Source of the DNA: Kineothrix alysoides
GTDB taxonomy: Bacteria > Bacillota > Clostridia > Lachnospirales > Lachnospiraceae
NCBI RefSeq assembly: GCF_000732725.1
Contig: NZ_JPNB01000002.1
Location: 1,488,001-1,552,000 of the forward strand
Reading direction: 5' to 3'
Length of the DNA: 64,000 nucleotides
The translations under genes and the position numbers were made by a program. The stretch's first letter is position 1, and each line of letters opens with the position of its first letter. The notes below the pieces were generated by a model, which saw only the letters and a program-made list of their open reading frames with translations, did no database searches and was not told the DNA's origin. Of the stretch, positions 27,068 through 35,671 are shown piece by piece.

Positions 27068-27976
27068 ATGGACACAATTATAAAACGGATAGAGCAGCTG
27101 AAAAAGGAAAAGGATGTAGCGATATTAGCTCATTATTATACCGACAGCAGGATTCAGGACCTTGCAGACTGCGTCGGAGATTCCTATTACCTCAGCAAAA
27201 CGGCAACGGAGATTCCCCAGAAGACCATTTTATTCTGCGGAGTGACCTTCATGGGAGAAAGCGCCAAGCTGCTGAGTCCCGAGAAGACGATCCTTATGCC
27301 GGACAGCACTGCGGACTGTCCGATGGCACACATGGCGGATATCGATGAGATAAAGGCAGTAAGGGAGGAATATGAGGATGTGGCAGTAGTCTGCTATGTC
27401 AATTCCACAGCTGAAATCAAGGCCCATTCCGACGTATGTGTCACATCGGCAAATGCACTCAAAGTAGTGAAGAAGCTGCCAAATAAAAACATTTATTTCA
27501 TACCGGACGCTAATCTGGGCAGATATATCGCGCACATGATTCCCGAGAAAAATTTTATATTGGGAGACGGTTTCTGCCATGTACATACGAGTATCAAAAA
27601 AGAAAATATCCAAAAAGCCAGGGAACTTTATCCGGAAGCGTTAATTCTTGCTCACCCGGAGTGCACACAGGATGTACTGGAAATGGCAGATTATATAGGA
27701 AGTACCTCAGGAATTATCGATTATGCAGGAAAAAGCGATGCGCAGGTCTTTATCATATGCACTGAAATGGGAATACTGCATGAACTGGAAGAGAAGAATC
27801 CGAATAAAAAGTTCTACTCGGTAGGACATAGGCAGTTCTGTCCTCACATGAAACGCATAACGGTGGAGCAGGTCTTAGAACAGCTTGAGGATGCGGACAA
27901 CCTCGTTATATTGGATGAGGAAACGAGGAACAATGCCAACAAAGCCTTGGAAAAAATGATGGATATGTCAAAGTAA
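27068..27976 (+). CDS. nadA: Quinolinate synthase
   Basis: 302 residues. Condenses iminoaspartate with dihydroxyacetone phosphate to quinolinate using a [4Fe-4S] cluster. Three cysteine ligand contexts are visible: LFCGVTFMGES, LAHPECTQDV and GHRQFCPHMK. Other conserved stretches are ILAHYYTDSRIQDLAD and the repeated-fold PDANLGRYIAHM. First gene of nadABC, with nadB starting 11 bases after it. Confidence 0.98.
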   Translation: MDTIIKRIEQLKKEKDVAILAHYYTDSRIQDLADCVGDSYYLSKTATEIPQKTILFCGVTFMGESAKLLSPEKTILMPDSTADCPMAHMADIDEIKAVREEYEDVAVVCYVNSTAEIKAHSDVCVTSANALKVVKKLPNKNIYFIPDANLGRYIAHMIPEKNFILGDGFCHVHTSIKKENIQKARELYPEALILAHPECTQDVLEMADYIGSTSGIIDYAGKSDAQVFIICTEMGILHELEEKNPNKKFYSVGHRQFCPHMKRITVEQVLEQLEDADNLVILDEETRNNANKALEKMMDMSK

Positions 27977-27987
27977 GGTGGCCGGAA

Positions 27988-29301
27988 ATGAAAACTGGAA
28001 CAGATATTATTATAGTAGGAACGGGAGTGGCGGGATTATTCTGTGCTCTTAATCTGCCCGAGAACAAAGAAATCCTTATGATTACCAAAAGCTCTCTGAA
28101 AATGAGCGACTCCTATTTGGCTCAGGGCGGCATCTGTACGCTGAAATCGGAAGAGGATTATAACAGTTTTTTTACGGATACTCTAAAAGCCGGGCACTTC
28201 GAGAATGACCGGGCCGCTGTTCGCCAGATGATAAAGAAGTCGCCGGAAATTATAGGCGACTTGATTTGCGGCGGGATAGAATTCGAGCGAAAAGACGGAG
28301 TTCTTCTGTATACGAGGGAAGGAGCGCATTCCGCCCCAAGAATTCTGTATCATAAGGACGTGACCGGACGGGAGATTACGGAAAAGCTTTTGGAGCAGGT
28401 CGGAAAGAAAAAAAATATTACGATTATGGAATATACCGAAATGATGGATTTGGTATCCAATAAAAACCGTTGTCTCGGTATCATCGTCCGCACGAAGGAT
28501 GGCGGCATCATGCGGCTTTCCTCCGATTATACAATACTGGCTACCGGAGGCATCGGAGGTTTATATGAAGCTTCCACAAATTACCCCCATTTGACTGGAG
28601 ACTCCCTGGCGGCAGCGTTAGAGCACAAAGTCGCGCTGAAGAACATTAATTATATACAAATCCATCCTACAGCACTTTATTCCGAAAAACCGGGAAGACG
28701 TTTCTTGATTTCGGAATCCGTAAGGGGTGAGGGTGCCTATTTGCTGAACGCAAGTAAAAAGCGTTTCGTGGATGAGCTTCTGCCGAGGGATTTGCTGACC
28801 CAAAAAATACTCCGTCAGATGAAAAAGGATAGAAGCGCTCATGTCTGGCTGTCCGTGGCACATCTGGGCAGCAAGGCTATTAAAGATAGATTTCCTAACA
28901 TTTATGCCCGCTGCATGGAGGAAGGAATTGATATTACCAGGGACAGCATTCCCGTCACTCCGGCCCAGCACTATTTTATGGGAGGAATTGCGGTGGACCT
29001 TGAAAGCAGGACTTCCATGGAGCATTTGTATGCTGTGGGCGAGACGAGCTGCAACGGCGTACACGGAGCGAACCGTCTTGCCAGCAACTCGCTGTTAGAA
29101 AGTCTGGTCTTTGCAAAGGAAGCGGCGAAACATATTTCCGCCACATTCCAAAGGCTGAACAGCCCTATGGAAGCGATAGATCTTACGGTATATGCCGATT
29201 ACGAACAGTTTAAGAAAAAAAATACAAGAATGGTTTTAACGGAGATAGAAAGGGCGAATAAAAATGAACAACGAAGTCACATTCAAATTAAATGCGGATA
29301 A
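27988..29301 (+). CDS. nadB: L-aspartate oxidase, short form
   Basis: 437 residues. FAD enzyme supplying iminoaspartate to NadA. The dinucleotide-binding start is TDIIIVGTGVAGLFCALNL. Conserved SYLAQGGI, the active-site stretch HPTALY and ETSCNGVHGANRLASNSLLE are present. It is about 100 residues shorter than the E. coli enzyme, lacking most of the C-terminal helical domain, as seen in other Clostridia. In anaerobes fumarate or another acceptor replaces oxygen. Its end overlaps nadC by 38 bases. Confidence 0.96.
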   Translation: MKTGTDIIIVGTGVAGLFCALNLPENKEILMITKSSLKMSDSYLAQGGICTLKSEEDYNSFFTDTLKAGHFENDRAAVRQMIKKSPEIIGDLICGGIEFERKDGVLLYTREGAHSAPRILYHKDVTGREITEKLLEQVGKKKNITIMEYTEMMDLVSNKNRCLGIIVRTKDGGIMRLSSDYTILATGGIGGLYEASTNYPHLTGDSLAAALEHKVALKNINYIQIHPTALYSEKPGRRFLISESVRGEGAYLLNASKKRFVDELLPRDLLTQKILRQMKKDRSAHVWLSVAHLGSKAIKDRFPNIYARCMEEGIDITRDSIPVTPAQHYFMGGIAVDLESRTSMEHLYAVGETSCNGVHGANRLASNSLLESLVFAKEAAKHISATFQRLNSPMEAIDLTVYADYEQFKKKNTRMVLTEIERANKNEQRSHIQIKCG

Positions 29302-30124
29302 CCTTATATTGCAGGCGCTGCGCGAAGATATATCCAGCGAGGACGTATCGACCAATTCGGTCATTCGGGAGAAGAAAGAGGGAAAGGTCCAGCTTTTGTG
29401 CAAGCAGGACGGCGTTATAGCCGGGATGAATGTCTTTTTCCGGGTATTCGAACTGCTGGACCCTTCTGCAAGATTAGAGTCATATGTGAAGGATGGAGAC
29501 CGGGTGAAAAAGGGAGATTTGCTCGCTGTCGTATACGCGGATGTGAGGGCACTTCTTTCCGGAGAGCGAACAGCGCTTAATTATCTGCAGCGCATGAGCG
29601 GAATTGCTACATATACACGTTCCGTAACAGATATGTTAAGCGGGAGCAGAACCAAGCTGCTGGACACGAGAAAAACCACGCCTAACATGAGAATATTTGA
29701 AAAATATGCGGTCAAGGCAGGCGGCGGATATAACCATCGCTTTAATCTTTCCGACGGCATTTTGCTGAAGGACAATCATATAGCGGCGGCCGGAGGAGTG
29801 AAAAAGGCGATAGAAATGGCAAGAGAGTACGCTCCCTTCGTGCGAAAAATAGAGATAGAGGCGGAGAATCTGGAAATGGTAGAGGAAGCGCTGGAAGCCG
29901 GAGCCGACATTATTATGCTGGATAATATGAGCCCCGAAATGATGAAGCAGGCCGTAAAAATAATTGACGGCAGGGCTGAAACGGAATGTTCGGGAAATGT
30001 GACAGCGCAGCGTATCAGTGAACTGACTCAAATTGGTGTCGATTACATATCCTGCGGGGCATTGACTCATTCGGCTTCCATTTTGGATATTTCATTAAAA
30101 AATCTTACAGTAATAAACAAGTAA
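29264..30124 (+). CDS. nadC: Nicotinate-nucleotide pyrophosphorylase (carboxylating)
   Basis: 286 residues. Converts quinolinate and PRPP to nicotinate mononucleotide. Motifs: LREDISSEDVST, GERTALNYLQRMSGIAT, DTRKTTPNMR, KYAVKAGGGYNHR, LKDNHI, IEAENLE and DIIMLDNMSP. Last gene of the operon, followed by a terminator. The start lies inside nadB, so translation is probably coupled. Confidence 0.98.
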   Translation: MNNEVTFKLNADNLILQALREDISSEDVSTNSVIREKKEGKVQLLCKQDGVIAGMNVFFRVFELLDPSARLESYVKDGDRVKKGDLLAVVYADVRALLSGERTALNYLQRMSGIATYTRSVTDMLSGSRTKLLDTRKTTPNMRIFEKYAVKAGGGYNHRFNLSDGILLKDNHIAAAGGVKKAIEMAREYAPFVRKIEIEAENLEMVEEALEAGADIIMLDNMSPEMMKQAVKIIDGRAETECSGNVTAQRISELTQIGVDYISCGALTHSASILDISLKNLTVINK

Positions 30125-30149
30125 AATTAATGGTTCATTTTATAAAAAA

Positions 30150-30193
30150 AGGGACTGCGTAAGGCGATATGTCTTACCCAGTCCCTTCTTTTA
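30150..30193 (+). terminator. Intrinsic terminator of nadABC
   Basis: GGGACTG-c-GTAAG pairs with CTTAC-c-CAGTCCC, preceded by seven A and followed by TTCTTTT. Confidence 0.85.
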
Positions 30194-30304
30194 ACATAAG
30201 AGTAATTAGCGCAGCTTATTGTTCCTTGTTTTAATATAAGGCGAATATCCCGGCAAACAAATCATATATTTTAAAATGAATAGATGTGTAACGGTGACCT
30301 CATA

Positions 30305-30877
30305 ATGTTGTATGAAACAGTAAATGGAATTGATGATTTAATAAACGATTATTCCATGCCTCATTTTTTAGATACCTTGATGGCTTTTGTAGAAGCGGTT
30401 ATCCCGTGGACTCCGAGACTGGCGGCAGAATATGGCGAAATACAATATCCTGGAGCGATTGACGCGCTCACTTATGAATATCTGATTTTATCCCTTCATG
30501 AGCTGGGAGGCGTGGCTTTGTTGAAATCCACGGTAGCGACCCTCGATATGGCAGCAAGGGAGCTGTTGATTCGCGGGGGGAATGAATTCTCACTGGATAT
30601 TATGGGAGGGAAAGCGATAAACTTTGCCGCTCTGGTGCCCAGCGATAGGCTGGCAGCGCTGAATATCTTGAAACAGCAGGAAATAGCTTCTTATAACAGC
30701 CCGATGTTCACGGATAAATATGTGGTCGATATGCTGCTGAAAATGACGATGATGGGTTATTATTCGGAGTGGTTTGGGTATGGTTCCACCCGTTTGGATG
30801 AGCCGAATCAGAGAGTGTTTGAATTCATGCCCATCGGATGGCAGCAGGTATCCTATCCGGGCCCTGACAGAGATTAA
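30305..30877 (+). CDS. Small partner subunit of GMC oxidoreductase (gluconate 2-dehydrogenase subunit 3-like)
   Basis: 190 residues from ATG 30305 (GGTGA 11 bases upstream); ATG 30284 is open but lacks a ribosome site. Mostly helical. DRLAALNIL and the C-terminal EWFGYGSTR...GWQQVSYPGP resemble the subunit-3 family that accompanies GMC dehydrogenases such as gluconate 2-dehydrogenase. No Tat or Sec signal is visible, unlike many relatives. The GMC gene follows 37 bases later, supporting a heteromeric dehydrogenase. Confidence 0.65.
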   Translation: MLYETVNGIDDLINDYSMPHFLDTLMAFVEAVIPWTPRLAAEYGEIQYPGAIDALTYEYLILSLHELGGVALLKSTVATLDMAARELLIRGGNEFSLDIMGGKAINFAALVPSDRLAALNILKQQEIASYNSPMFTDKYVVDMLLKMTMMGYYSEWFGYGSTRLDEPNQRVFEFMPIGWQQVSYPGPDRD

Positions 30878-30914
30878 TATTTTATAGAAAGGATAATAAA
30901 ATCCGGTGTAAGGT

Positions 30915-32618
30915 ATGGAGTATGATGTAGGTGTTATTGTAATTGGTGCAGGAGGAGGCGGCGCTGTAGCGGCGAAGGAACTGGGAGAGAAGGGAATCAA
31001 GGTTCTGGTTCTCGAAGCTGGCCCATGGTATGGAAATGAGAAATGGCCTAAGCCCAATGCGGAACCTGGAGCAGAGAGCAGCTCTTCCATAGAAGACTTG
31101 AATCTTCCGCTGTTGAAGGAAAGTTTTACCGACTTGGAAAACGATATGAACGATACGATAAGCGGCAAATTCCGCTGGGGGCCTGCAGACAGGAATAGAG
31201 GGCCATGGCCCAGAAATGTCGCAAATGGCGGAAGTGTATGGCAAAGCGCAGGAGTGGGGGGAACAACGCTGATTTATACAGCAAACTGCCCGCGGGCGTA
31301 TCCGGCTTCCGTAAACAATATCTGGCCCATATCTTACAACGAGCTGGTTCCATATTACGAAAGGGTTGAAGCGGCGCTTCCTGTAATCGACAGCAGGCCC
31401 ACCGCAAAGGAGAACCTGTTCTACTACGGGGCAAAGCAGGCGAATTGGAATGAACTGACGGGCCAGAATATTACGCAGCCTGGCTACCGGCCGCAGCCAA
31501 ATGCTATCCTGCTTCACGGCGAAGAGGCCAATATACCGGACTACGATAAGGAAAGGGACGGGGATTACGGTTGTACGCTCAGGGGACACTGTGTGAACGG
31601 CTGTCATATAGGGCCGAAGGTGCAGGCGGTAGCGAAAAGGTCCACCTTCGCAAGCTATATTCCTTGGGCTCTTTATTCCGGAAATGTACAGGTCAGGCCC
31701 AATGCTTTCGTAACGCAGATTTTGACAGAAGAGGATAGTGAGAAGGTACAGCACGCGGTAGGCGTAATATATAAAGACTCTTGGACCGGAGAGGTGTTCG
31801 AGCAGCGTGCGGATGTAGTGGTCATGGCGGGAGGCGCCATTGAAACACCGCGTCTTTGGCTGAATTCCGGACTTCCCCATAATCCGTGGGTCGGAAGAGG
31901 CCTGGTAAACCACTGGATGGACAGCGTTACGGGAATATTCGATGAAGAAGTGTTGATGGAAATATTGGGAAGTCCTGATATCAGCCCTTTCGTAGGACAG
32001 AATGGGGCCGCGAGATTTGATTACCCGGGCCTTGGAGTTATACAGACCATGGGCTTTAGCCCCGGCTTGTATTCCTCCAGTTTCTACGGCATGAGCGACA
32101 AGGGGTTTGCCGAATGGAATAAGGTGGGCCCCGGTGAACTTTGGAATATGGAAGGGGCAGTAGCCGGCGCCCAGTTAAAGGAAATGATGATGGACTATAA
32201 GAGAACATTGAGCCTGCTCATATTTACGGACGATGAAGTGAGCCAAAGAAACGGCGTGAGCTTGGACTACAAAGTCAGGGATGCTCACGGCTTTATACCG
32301 AAAATAGTATATTATCCCGGCGAAAAGGATAGGATAAAGCGTGACAGGCTTGCCACTATAGCGGCTGATATTCTGAAAAAAGCCGGTGCAAGGACGATTC
32401 TTCGCTCCAACTGGCCGGCTAATTTATACATACATATTCAGTCTACCATGCGTGTGGGAGTCGTCACGGATACCGACTGTGAGGCAAAGCAGGTAAAAAG
32501 GCTGTTCATAGCCGATAACAGCGTGCTCTTTAATTCCTTGGGAGGCCCTAACCCGACTCTCACTACGCAGGCTATGGCAGTAAGGACCTCGGAAAAGATA
32601 AAAGATAAATACTTTTAA
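30915..32618 (+). CDS. GMC-family FAD oxidoreductase
   Basis: 567 residues. FAD-binding start VIVIGAGGGGAVAAKELGEKG and EAGPW; GGSVWQSAGVGGTTLIY is the second flavin contact; VMAGGAIETPRLWLNSG and the C-terminal block SLGGPNPTLTTQAMAVRTSE close the family pattern. A cysteine-rich CTLRGHCVNGCHIGPK segment is present mid-protein. The family oxidises alcohols or sugars, passing electrons to oxygen, quinone or a cytochrome. Acceptor and substrate are not evident here. Paired with the small subunit upstream; convergent with the gene at 32668. Confidence 0.9.
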   Translation: MEYDVGVIVIGAGGGGAVAAKELGEKGIKVLVLEAGPWYGNEKWPKPNAEPGAESSSSIEDLNLPLLKESFTDLENDMNDTISGKFRWGPADRNRGPWPRNVANGGSVWQSAGVGGTTLIYTANCPRAYPASVNNIWPISYNELVPYYERVEAALPVIDSRPTAKENLFYYGAKQANWNELTGQNITQPGYRPQPNAILLHGEEANIPDYDKERDGDYGCTLRGHCVNGCHIGPKVQAVAKRSTFASYIPWALYSGNVQVRPNAFVTQILTEEDSEKVQHAVGVIYKDSWTGEVFEQRADVVVMAGGAIETPRLWLNSGLPHNPWVGRGLVNHWMDSVTGIFDEEVLMEILGSPDISPFVGQNGAARFDYPGLGVIQTMGFSPGLYSSSFYGMSDKGFAEWNKVGPGELWNMEGAVAGAQLKEMMMDYKRTLSLLIFTDDEVSQRNGVSLDYKVRDAHGFIPKIVYYPGEKDRIKRDRLATIAADILKKAGARTILRSNWPANLYIHIQSTMRVGVVTDTDCEAKQVKRLFIADNSVLFNSLGGPNPTLTTQAMAVRTSEKIKDKYF

Positions 32619-32619
32619 T

Positions 32620-32663
32620 AAGCGGGCTGCGCACTAAGTTGTTTAGTGTCGCAGCCTGCGCTT
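32620..32663. terminator. Bidirectional hairpin terminator
   Basis: AAGCG-GGCTGCG-CACTAA pairs with TTAGTGTCGCAGCCTGCGCTT (two small bulges) between convergent genes. Confidence 0.7.
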
Positions 32664-32667
32664 ATAA

Positions 32668-33267
32668 TTACAAAAGCTGAACGCGAAAAGCGGTGGTCTG
32701 GGGGGGGATGCTGGGAGTCTGGAAGTTGGCGTGCTCCACTCTTACCATTTGCCCGGGCCGAATGGAACCCAAGCGGATTGGCCGGCCGCGCTGGTCGAGA
32801 ATTACAGTTGCGTTGGAGATGACAAATCGCATCTGATGTGCCGGGTTAGTGGGATTGCCGGTGATAAGGAAGCTGTTATTTACATCTACCCTGACTACCC
32901 GGTCTGTAGTGACGCTGGTGGAAGTTTCGTTCTGCCGTATAACAATGCGGAATGCGTTGGACTGAGGAGGAATACTTCTCGTCATAGCAGCCGAGAATTC
33001 GGCATCTATAAACATCCCTTTCCTAATGTCGCAAAGGCAGGCACGTTCGCCGAACTGATTTATAATAATGGTATCCCGTCCTACATTTAACCGGAGGAGC
33101 TCGATATGGATCAGATTGTTGCCTCCCCGCACTGCATGGGAAATCACTATAAAGCCAGATGTTCTGTTGTTGGTAACTACTTCTTCAACCAGGGCATTCT
33201 GCACGCGCATAACGTTGCCGTGCTGGGTAATGGTGCCTCTGCTGTCTGCTGCACTTGTATTGTTCAT
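32668..33267 (-). CDS. Two-repeat beta-rich protein of unknown function
   Basis: 199 residues from ATG 33267, which follows AGAGGTTTAT; a GTG extension to 33330 lacks a ribosome site. No signal peptide or membrane helix. Two tandem repeats of about 80 residues are evident: each starts near a VV...SGFIVI / NSFLIT stretch, has a G-x-I/R-x-G-x-x-(I/V) turn (IRKGMFID, IRPGQMVR), and ends IPPQSNAFRIVI or IPPQTTAFRVQL. A duplicated small beta domain is inferred. I do not recognise a named family. Confidence 0.72.
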   Translation of the reverse strand: MNNTSAADSRGTITQHGNVMRVQNALVEEVVTNNRTSGFIVISHAVRGGNNLIHIELLRLNVGRDTIIINQFGERACLCDIRKGMFIDAEFSAAMTRSIPPQSNAFRIVIRQNETSTSVTTDRVVRVDVNNSFLITGNPTNPAHQMRFVISNATVILDQRGRPIRLGSIRPGQMVRVEHANFQTPSIPPQTTAFRVQLL

Positions 33268-33374
33268 ATAAACCTCTGGAATGTATGTTTTTCTAGTTAT
33301 ATTATATGCCTGTGCTCTGAAAGGTGTCACATAGGGGAGAAATACTAAATATTTTTAGATGTTTTAGAAATCCG

Positions 33375-33403
33375 TTGACAAACAGGAATCGATTGCATAT
33401 AAT
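33375..33403 (+). promoter_or_regulatory. Consensus promoter of the leuA leader
   Basis: TTGACA (33375-33380), 17 bases, TATAAT (33398-33403): a perfect vegetative consensus. Transcription from about 33410 would begin right at the T-box Stem I. Confidence 0.85.
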
Positions 33404-33409
33404 ACAAAT

Positions 33410-33670
33410 TAATATAAAGAAAAAGACTTTGAAAAGGATTAGTAGCTGTTTGATAATTTTCAGAGACCTGCTGGATGGTGCGAGGCAGGAATTAGAAAAT
33501 GGTGAACTCGCCTTTGAGTTGCCCGCTGAAATTAAGTAGGTCGTGCCGGATGCCCACCGTTACAGGGGATAGATATTAGTCTTATTGTACTTGTATTGAA
33601 ATTGGCCGGAATAGAGTGGTTCGCAGATAATATAACTTCTGTCTCTTAGCGAGACGGAAGTTTTTTTGTA
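33410..33670 (+). ncRNA. Leucine T-box leader, first module
   Basis: tRNA-sensing leader. Stem I features in order: GGATTAGTAG, CAGAGA bulge motif, distal loop GGATGGTG closed by CCTGC/GCAGG, then the specifier loop with codon CTC (33507-33509) in GGTGAACTCGCC, and AAATTAAGTAGG. ACCGTTACAGGGGATAG resembles the region downstream of Stem I. The T-box itself at 33613-33626 (AGAGTGGTTCGCAG) deviates from the AGGGTGGNACCGCG consensus after TGG. A perfect terminator, AACTTCTGTCTC / GAGACGGAAGTT followed by seven T, ends at 33668. CTC matches leucine and the leuA gene downstream. Confidence 0.85.
33634..33668 (+). terminator. Terminator of first T-box module
   Basis: 12-bp stem (one G-U) with a 5-base loop and TTTTTTT. 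It is mutually exclusive with T-box antiterminator pairing. Confidence 0.85.
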
Positions 33671-33738
33671 CCTTGATTTCTATTTCATAAGAAGCAATTT
33701 CAAACATTCACAGCAAGGAGTATCGAAAAAGTGCATAC

Positions 33739-33820
33739 ATAATTGTATGAATTAGAGTGGTACCGCGGAAAGCTCCCTTTTCGTCTCTTGACATCGGCAA
33801 GAGATGAAGGGAGCTATTAT
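33739..33820 (+). ncRNA. Second T-box antiterminator/hairpin module
   Basis: AGAGTGGTACCGCGG (33754-33768) is an excellent T-box sequence, followed by a long hairpin AGCTCCCTT...AAGGGAGCT (33771-33815). No second Stem I fits in the roughly 85 bases after the first terminator, and there is no U tract after this hairpin. It is therefore either a partial duplicate or an extra antiterminator serving the same Stem I. Confidence 0.75.
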
Positions 33821-33848
33821 ATTGTAAAAAACAATCGCAGTTGTACAC

Positions 33849-33910
33849 AGGACAAAAGCTGTGCTGCCGAGGCCTTTGGCTATAGGAGTGGATGGAGCAC
33901 ACTTTTGTCG
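33849..33910. repeat. Intergenic repeat family, copy E (inside leuA 5' UTR)
   Basis: ACAAAAGCTGTGCTGCCGAGG, then diverged middle, then GGAGCACACTTTTGT. ACAAAAG pairs with CTTTTGT at its ends. It lies between the second T-box hairpin and the leuA ribosome site, so it is transcribed with leuA. Confidence 0.65.
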
Positions 33911-33972
33911 ACAACGAGCAATTTATGAAATGAGTTGCTTGGTGTAAATACCACAAAAAAGGAGATGCAGTT

Positions 33973-35499
33973 ATGAAAAGAAAAATTTACGTATTTGACA
34001 CAACACTTAGAGACGGAGAGCAGGTTCCCGGTGCAAAGCTGAATCTGGAGGAGAAACTGGATGTGGCAGTACAGATTGCCAAGATGAAGGTAGATATGAT
34101 GGAAGTAGGATTTCCATCCTCTTCTCAGGGAGATTTTGAAGCGGTAAAAGCAATCAGCGAGAAGATAGGTCAGGAGGTATGTATTGCGGCCTTAGGCAGA
34201 GCTGTAGAAGCGGACATAGACGCTATATACCAGAGCATCCGCAAGGCGCAGGACCCTTTGATCCATATCGTATTAGGCTCCTCGGAATTACATGTATCGA
34301 AGAAGTTGCAGAAAACGCCTGAGCAAATTATAGAGATTGGTGCTGCTTCTGTGAAATATGCCAAGCAGTTCCTTCCCAAGGTACAGTACTCCTTAGAGGA
34401 TGCCAGCCGTTCGGATTTCGAATATATGTGGAAAACGATAGAGGCGGTCGTAAAGGCAGGTGCTACTATTATCAATATTCCGGATACCGTAGGCTATGCA
34501 GTGCCCGAGCAATTCGGCAATTTGATATACCGGATCAATGATAGGCTGAAGAACTTAGACCCTAATGTGATTTTGAGTGTCCATTGCCATAACGATACCG
34601 GATTGGCCACCGCAAATACCTTGGCTGCTGTGAGAAACGGGGCGGATAAGGTGGAATGTACCGTCAACGGAATCGGAGAACGGGCGGGAAATACCTCTTT
34701 GGAGGAGGTAGTCATGGGAATCAAACTGCACGAAGACTATTACGGAGGCTATACGACCATCGATACGGCAAAAATTTATGAGACCTCCCGCATGGTCAGC
34801 GCTACGATGGGGCTGGACGTTCAGGTCAATAAAGCGATTACGGGAGAAAATGCCTTTGCCCATTCCTCGGGTATCCATCAGGATGGCTTGCTGAAATCGA
34901 AGGATGTATATGAAATCATGGATCCTGAAACGGTAGGAGCACCCCCTATGGAACTGGTATTGACGGCAAGATCCGGCAAGCATGCCTTTTTGTACGTAAC
35001 GAAAAGATTAGGGTTCGAAATACCGGAAGAGCATTTTCCTGAGGTCTTCGAGAAGTTCCTGCAATTAGCGGACCGGAAAAAAGAAGTCTATGATAACGAT
35101 ATACTGACGTTGTTTAAGTGCTGTCCCAACGTAAAATCTGTTTTCGATAAGGAACTGTGGCAGTTGGAGGAATACCAGATGACCGCGACCAGTACCTTGC
35201 CCACAGCTACAGTCAAGCTGATTCGTGGGGAAAAACAAGTAGTAACGAGCAGCAGCGGATCGGGAGTGATCGACGCTCTTTATAGCTGTATCATGGAAGC
35301 GGTGCAGGAACCCGTGGAGTTAATTGAGTACAGGATCAATAATCTGAGTCGGGGAAAAGGAAGCCTTGGAAAGGTTACCGTTCAGATTAAACACAACGAT
35401 AAATTATATCAGGGTAAAGCGATCGAGCAAGACGTGATGGAGGCGAGTGCGCTGGCATTTATCAATGCGGTCAATAAGATTATTTTGGATGAAGAATAA
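33973..35499 (+). CDS. leuA: 2-isopropylmalate synthase
   Basis: 508 residues. Condenses acetyl-CoA with 2-ketoisovalerate, the first step of leucine synthesis. HMGL-like TIM barrel: FDTTLRDGEQVPGAKL, VGFPSSSQGDFEAV, SLEDASRSD, NIPDTVGYA, SVHCHNDTGLA, NGIGERAGN, and HSSGIHQDG in the linker. A C-terminal LeuA allosteric domain (about residues 385-508) provides leucine feedback. ATG follows AAAGGAGATGCAGTT. The T-box leader gives transcriptional control by uncharged tRNA-Leu. No leuB/C/D genes are adjacent. Confidence 0.95.
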   Translation: MKRKIYVFDTTLRDGEQVPGAKLNLEEKLDVAVQIAKMKVDMMEVGFPSSSQGDFEAVKAISEKIGQEVCIAALGRAVEADIDAIYQSIRKAQDPLIHIVLGSSELHVSKKLQKTPEQIIEIGAASVKYAKQFLPKVQYSLEDASRSDFEYMWKTIEAVVKAGATIINIPDTVGYAVPEQFGNLIYRINDRLKNLDPNVILSVHCHNDTGLATANTLAAVRNGADKVECTVNGIGERAGNTSLEEVVMGIKLHEDYYGGYTTIDTAKIYETSRMVSATMGLDVQVNKAITGENAFAHSSGIHQDGLLKSKDVYEIMDPETVGAPPMELVLTARSGKHAFLYVTKRLGFEIPEEHFPEVFEKFLQLADRKKEVYDNDILTLFKCCPNVKSVFDKELWQLEEYQMTATSTLPTATVKLIRGEKQVVTSSSGSGVIDALYSCIMEAVQEPVELIEYRINNLSRGKGSLGKVTVQIKHNDKLYQGKAIEQDVMEASALAFINAVNKIILDEE

Positions 35500-35671
35500 A
35501 TATACGAGGCGATTTTATGCCTTATGCTCTGATTTTTCTTTGGATTCGATGAAACAAGGTATCCTCACGCTATGGTGAAATAGTATATGTGGAAGATTGA
35601 CGATAGAATAAAAAAGAACTATAATATCTAGTAAACATATAGGAAAACCATAGGTTCAGGAGGAAAAGAGC

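Noticed and set aside
30882-31913. 343-codon open frame on the minus strand
   Set aside because: Antisense to the GMC oxidoreductase gene; composition and lack of motifs fit a shadow.
33324-33539. 71-codon frame before leuA
   Set aside because: It coincides with the promoter and Stem I of the T-box leader, which explain the sequence better.
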